Source: Melastoma dodecandrum (lineage: Eukaryota; Streptophyta; Magnoliopsida; Myrtales; Melastomataceae). From it: a stretch of 64,000 nt of DNA. Shown piece by piece: positions 59,862-64,000 of the stretch (position 1 is the first letter of the stretch; each line of letters opens with the position of its first letter). Below the pieces are notes generated by a model that saw only the letters and a list, made by a program, of their open reading frames with translations, searched no databases and was not told where the DNA came from. A program made the position numbers and the translations under genes. The stretch covers positions 4,588,001 through 4,652,000 of the forward strand of contig JARUPY010000606.1 in the NCBI GenBank assembly GCA_029817715.1, given 5' to 3'.

Positions 59862-62336
59862 ATGAACAACGACCACCGCGACGGCGGCGATTTCGCGGAC
59901 CTCGTGTGCCGGAAGGTTCTCGCTCGGTACCACTCGCTTCCGAAGAAAGGAAAGCCCCAGGGACGCGAGGTTACCGTCCTCGCTGCCTTCCTCCTCTCCT
60001 CTCCCTCGCAAGGTCCCGCTGCTTTTTATTTTTAGTTTCTTGTCGGTCGGAGTTGGTCATGTTAGGCTGGATGCTCCCTTTCTTGCGCAGAGTTCGAGGT
60101 GGTCGCCATCGGGACGGGCACCAAGTGCATCGGCGGGTCCTCGCGGAGCTGCCGCGGGGACGTCGTCAATGATTCCCATGCCGAGATCATAGCGCGGAGG
60201 GCTCTGATGAGGTAGTCGTCTGACGGGACGGGGGACGGTTAATATTTTGTGATTCTGATTTGTGTAATGTCTGCAAGCACATCTGTCAGAGATTCTTGGT
60301 TCTGCTTGCTGCAGATTTTCATTTGTTAAGGACACGGTTACTTAGTGCTGTCATTTGGTTAAAAGTTTGAGTTCTCAGAAAGGTTAATGCTCGTGGACGG
60401 TGGTCAGGTACTTCTACTCAGAGATTCAACGTCTCAAGAGCTCTATCCCCAAATGCGGCAATGGAGATGCTGGTGTAGCCGAGATCTCGACATGTGGTGG
60501 GTGTTCTACTGTTCTGAATTCCCCTATCGAGATGGTTTTAGAAGACGCTGGGAAGGGAAGGTACAGAATGAGGTCGGGTTGGAAACTCCATCTGTACATA
60601 TCTCAGTTGCCATGTAATTCCTGCGAGATCATTTCCTCTTGTAATTAGTGCAATCAGTATACATCTCTACTTAACGCTATGCTGTGATGAAGTTAAGGAG
60701 TTGTGTCTCTAGCATGGATGATTCAGTATCACAAGAGGATTTGAGACCTTTGGTTGTTGATTTTGTTAGGTGGTCTTGCTTCGGGTACGCTTTCCTCATC
60801 TTCGGTGTCAGATGAAGGACTGGGAAAAGGTGAAGGTGAGGCAAACGTTACTTGCATACCCAACTAGTGAGACAAGTACAATTTTAAGGGTGATTCTTTT
60901 GCCATGTTTATTTCGATGGTGTTCTTATGTATACTGCATTCATGTCATACCCTTTTCAGGGAATGACATTGGTCTCATTTCGTCCGTGCAAAGAAAGCCT
61001 GGTCGTGGGGATACCACTTTGTCTGTTAGTTGCTCTGATAAGATAGCAAGGTGGAACGTGGTTGGTGTGCAAGGTTTGCTTATTTGGTCATCATTGTTTG
61101 TAATTTGATCCATTTTGTTCAGCTTGGCCTTTCAAGTCTGTGGTGCTGGTATCATTACTAAATTCAAGTAACATTAAATCGACATCTTATAAGCTGTGGA
61201 TCTTTGGCAGGTGCTTTGCTTTCGTACTTTCTTGAGCCCGTTTACTTGTATTCCTGCACAGTTGGGAAATCTCCGCACAGTCACATGGTCAGTGTTTCTA
61301 CATGTGAGCATATGTTGAAGTGCGCTTTATACGAGAGGATCTTGTTCTTCCCTGGGGAACTGTTAAGTCCCTTCCGATTAAACAAGGTGTTGTAAATTGT
61401 TTATGAACCGGATGTTGCTGTGGACAATATAAGTTATTGCTGAAGCTGTCTAATATCATCACAGCCTCTGTTCTTAATGGCTCAAGTACCCTCACCGGAA
61501 TTCCAGCACTCTGAGACTGCTACGACTACTTTAACTTGCGGGCAAGCCTTTTTACCATCTCTTTGGCTCTAAATATTGATATTTTGGATGAATCAATTGG
61601 CCTTTGATCAAAGAAAATTATGCTGGGATTGTTAGGTACTCGATATGTTGGAATAAATCTGGGTTACATGAAGTTATCCTCGGCACAACTGGAAGAAAAC
61701 AAGGTACTTCAGCCAAAGGGGCTCTCTACCCATCAACTGAGTCCCTCATTTGCAAGTAAGTTGTCGTACCAAATTATAGAATCAGCCTCGGACCTTATTT
61801 TTCTTCTGAACTGATTTATAAAGTTCTCATTATAGGAGGAGATTGCTGGAGTCATTTCTATCCCTGATGCGGGAGGATACGGAAGACCAGCTACGCCAAG
61901 AGAACGTCACTTATCTAGGTTGCAAGGTAATAGACACGGCTAATGTGATTATCTCTTCAAAGAGAATCACCCAGCGATATGAATCTAATGTTTCCCCCTA
62001 AATTGCATCACCCCGGCTGATTCTGTTCTGGATTGTAATCTCGTCTCCCTCCCGTCTGTCCAAATTTTGATGTCAACACCCCAAAATTCCCCCACTTGTC
62101 CAACTGCCGCTGACCGTCGGCACGCCTCTCCTAACTATTGCCCATTTATTCCGAAATAAATCTTTTTAGGGGGACCAATTCAATTCAGTATGGATCTTTC
62201 ACTCAGATTTTCTTTTTTCCACCAGGAAGGAGCTGGACGGTACAGGTTGATCTCCAAGCTTTTCAAAAGCACGTCCTCCTTCCGCAACTGGCTGCCGAAA
62301 CAGATTGATCACGAAGCCTTTTCAATTGCGAGGTAG
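59862..62336 (+). CDS. TAD1: tRNA-specific adenosine deaminase TAD1 (ADAT1)
   Basis: Deaminates A37 of tRNA-Ala(AGC) to inosine. Ten exons: 59862-60012, 60091-60211, 60408-60613, 60770-60835, 60960-61073, 61211-61386, 61465-61541, 61636-61755, 61836-61926, 62226-62336, giving 410 aa. The A_deamin domain shows the zinc/proton-transfer motif [13 protein letters not shown], the second zinc Cys in YISQLPCG, and the third in [27 protein letters not shown] and [13 protein letters not shown] also match ADAT1, as does the final [18 protein letters not shown]. Exon 7 ends with a GC donor (GCAAGC at 61542), a GC-AG intron. The segment after PCG reads GLAS where relatives have GDAS, and the region before RKPGRGD is short; an extra exon or alternative splice cannot be excluded there. 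Confidence 0.9.
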
Positions 62337-64000
62337 TACGTCAACAATGAAGCAGAATCCGTGGGCACCGGACCTCCTAATATGATCATGTTGCAGCACT
62401 GAATGTGGGTGGAATGCAATCTCTTGGTGATGGATGCCTCCTAAAATCTAAACCGTAATTTGATAAAGGGACTATCTTCTTTTAAGGTTGTTTGCCCGGT
62501 TTTCGGAGCTTAGCTCCGACTAATCCGGACTCAATCCGGGCAGGACACCTGACTATGGTGAGTGAGTCTTCTAACAAGAGTGTCTGTATATGGTAAGTTT
62601 CGAATCCGAGACTTTCTTAAGCAAATACAAGCTTCTTATCACTTGGACCAACTCCATGTTGGTAAAAGGACTATCTTCATGATACTTTTTATGTCGAGAC
62701 ATAAGTGGCGTATCTCCGGCGGACTATTACTGATAAAGGGATTTAACGGACCGGCTAAAATATTTAACGCACTCAAAACGATTTTTGGGAAAAGAAACAT
62801 CGTAACATACAATAATCTCATAAGGTTCGGGGACTTGCACGCATGCGAGCACCTACCATGTTCAAAAGTGTCGCACAAATCTCACAGTCGAGAGCAGACG
62901 AGCCTCCAAACCTACGTCGCCGAGCCGGGACGAGAGAAAACGACATGGTCAACGATCTCGTCGTAAATGTCACGTAAAATTTGGACCACATAAAGTTAAG
63001 TACTTGAAGATAGAGTCGATAAGCTCGGTTTGAGCTTTCCTAGTTGTATAGGGTGACATTTGAAGAAAGGATTGTGAAGAGGACGACCGGACAACCGGGT
63101 CGTCAATTTTCCTTAAAAGCATTATAATTATAATTATAATTGTGTGGTTTGTGAAATGTCAAAAAACACAAATATTTTTTAAACAAGTGATGCAGAACCA
63201 TCTCAATGTTCTTTCACTTTTTCTTTTCCGAAAATGTAATCATTTGTAATGGCTGGCTTAACACACCGATTTTTTGCATTCTTATTACTAAGTTCTCTTA
63301 TTACGAAGTTGGAGATATCGAAACTTTTTTTTTTTCTTTTTTCATCTACTTCTCGTCGTCAAGAGCACTCACTATATTAATATTTAAATATGCCCCGACT
63401 ACTTCGGAATATATAACTTGTTAAAAAATGCTAAATTTATTTCTTTACATGAATTAACAATTTTTTTTTTAAAAAAAAGAGCTAGACAAAGATGTGATAC
63501 AATTTGGAATAAGTTTTGTCATGAATATAAAAAATAATCCATCTAAAAGGTATCCTAAACTCAATGATATCAAAAGTTTTTTTTATGAATACAAGTCTTT
63601 CTTTTTTATATATAATTTTACTTATCATATTCTTATTTTGGCCAACTATAATTAAAAAAAAAAAAAAAAAGCAATCAGTGGCGCGTAGCACAAGTTCTTA
63701 CGACCGCCAGTTAAACCAGTAGGGTCAGTCGATCTTTTCTACCATTGTTTTCAATCCTCAGCATAACTTTAGCACGGCAAAAAGTATACTGTAAATCCGT
63801 ATACCACCAAGTTCGAATCGTTTAACTTCGGCATGACAAGCGTGTGAAATTCCAGCACATTGCGATACGACGACGTGAAGGATGGTGGATTCAAGAAATT
63901 TAACGTGATTACCAAAATGTAAAAAGAACAAATAATAAAAATAAAACGCAGATTACAATATGGATGCAAGAACAAAGGAGACATGACCAAGGTAGGCAAC
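62337..64000. other. intergenic with a decayed interspersed-repeat segment
   Basis: 3' flank of TAD1. At about 62570-62670 the sequence (for example TTTCGAATCCGAGACTTTCTT followed by CTTGGACCAACTCCATGTTGG, each shortened here in comparison) resembles widespread plant repeats that carry CGAACCYGAGACC...CACTTGGACCAA. AT-rich beyond 63100, with an (ATTATA)n palindrome near 63122-63142 and long A/T runs. No gene recognised to the window end. Confidence 0.45.

Noticed and set aside
62562..62966. 134-aa plus-strand open frame
   Set aside because: It begins in a repeat-like segment and shows no family resemblance; best read as chance coding potential.

Overview
This is nuclear DNA of a flowering plant, most likely a eudicot. 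Nearly all genes are intron-rich with GT-AG borders, their products match plant-specific families (XTH, GBF-type bZIP, MYB3R, DGD2, chloroplast FolD, KEA1/2, LIM, CFIm25), and the spaces between them hold plant-type transposons (Copia, Mutator-like, hAT, solo LTR, foldback element). Exon coordinates were worked out by hand from reading frame, splice sites and remembered family sequence. For every intact gene except one exon of the MYB3R gene the exon lengths sum to a whole number of codons.

Layout. 1-5.9 kb: an XTH gene (minus strand, cut by the window start) and a GBF/bZIP16-type transcription factor. 6.9-14.3 kb: a decayed block with an IWS1-like relic, a chloroplast FtsY (SRP receptor) relic carrying both a hAT element and a solo LTR inside exons, and a thioesterase relic. 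14.7-23 kb: MYB3R, DGD2 and a small membrane protein with a PH-like look, the last two head to head. 23.2-23.9 kb: two C/D-box snoRNAs on the minus strand behind their own telo-box/site II/TATA promoter; one is U18. 25-26.2 kb: complex I subunit NDUFB3. 27.2-32.6 kb: a young but broken Copia element. 34.1-39.0 kb: a structurally complete Mutator-like element (251-bp TIRs, perfect 9-bp TSD) with two convergent genes, a MURA-type transposase and a GRF zinc-finger/transmembrane protein. 40-64 kb: a gene-rich stretch with chloroplast FolD, KEA1/2 antiporter (20 exons), LIM protein, a two-part DUF1446/AtuA-like protein, CFIm25 (CFIS2), a remorin relic and the tRNA adenosine deaminase TAD1.

The genes do not form a pathway. 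Several products act in chloroplasts (DGD2 galactolipids, FolD4 one-carbon metabolism, KEA K+/H+ exchange, the lost cpFtsY copy) and several in RNA metabolism (U18 snoRNA, CFIm25, TAD1), but this looks like ordinary plant gene order. The items most worth a second look are the two-gene Mutator-like element, including an Asn where its first catalytic Asp is expected, and the independently promoted snoRNA pair, one member of which has an unassigned guide.
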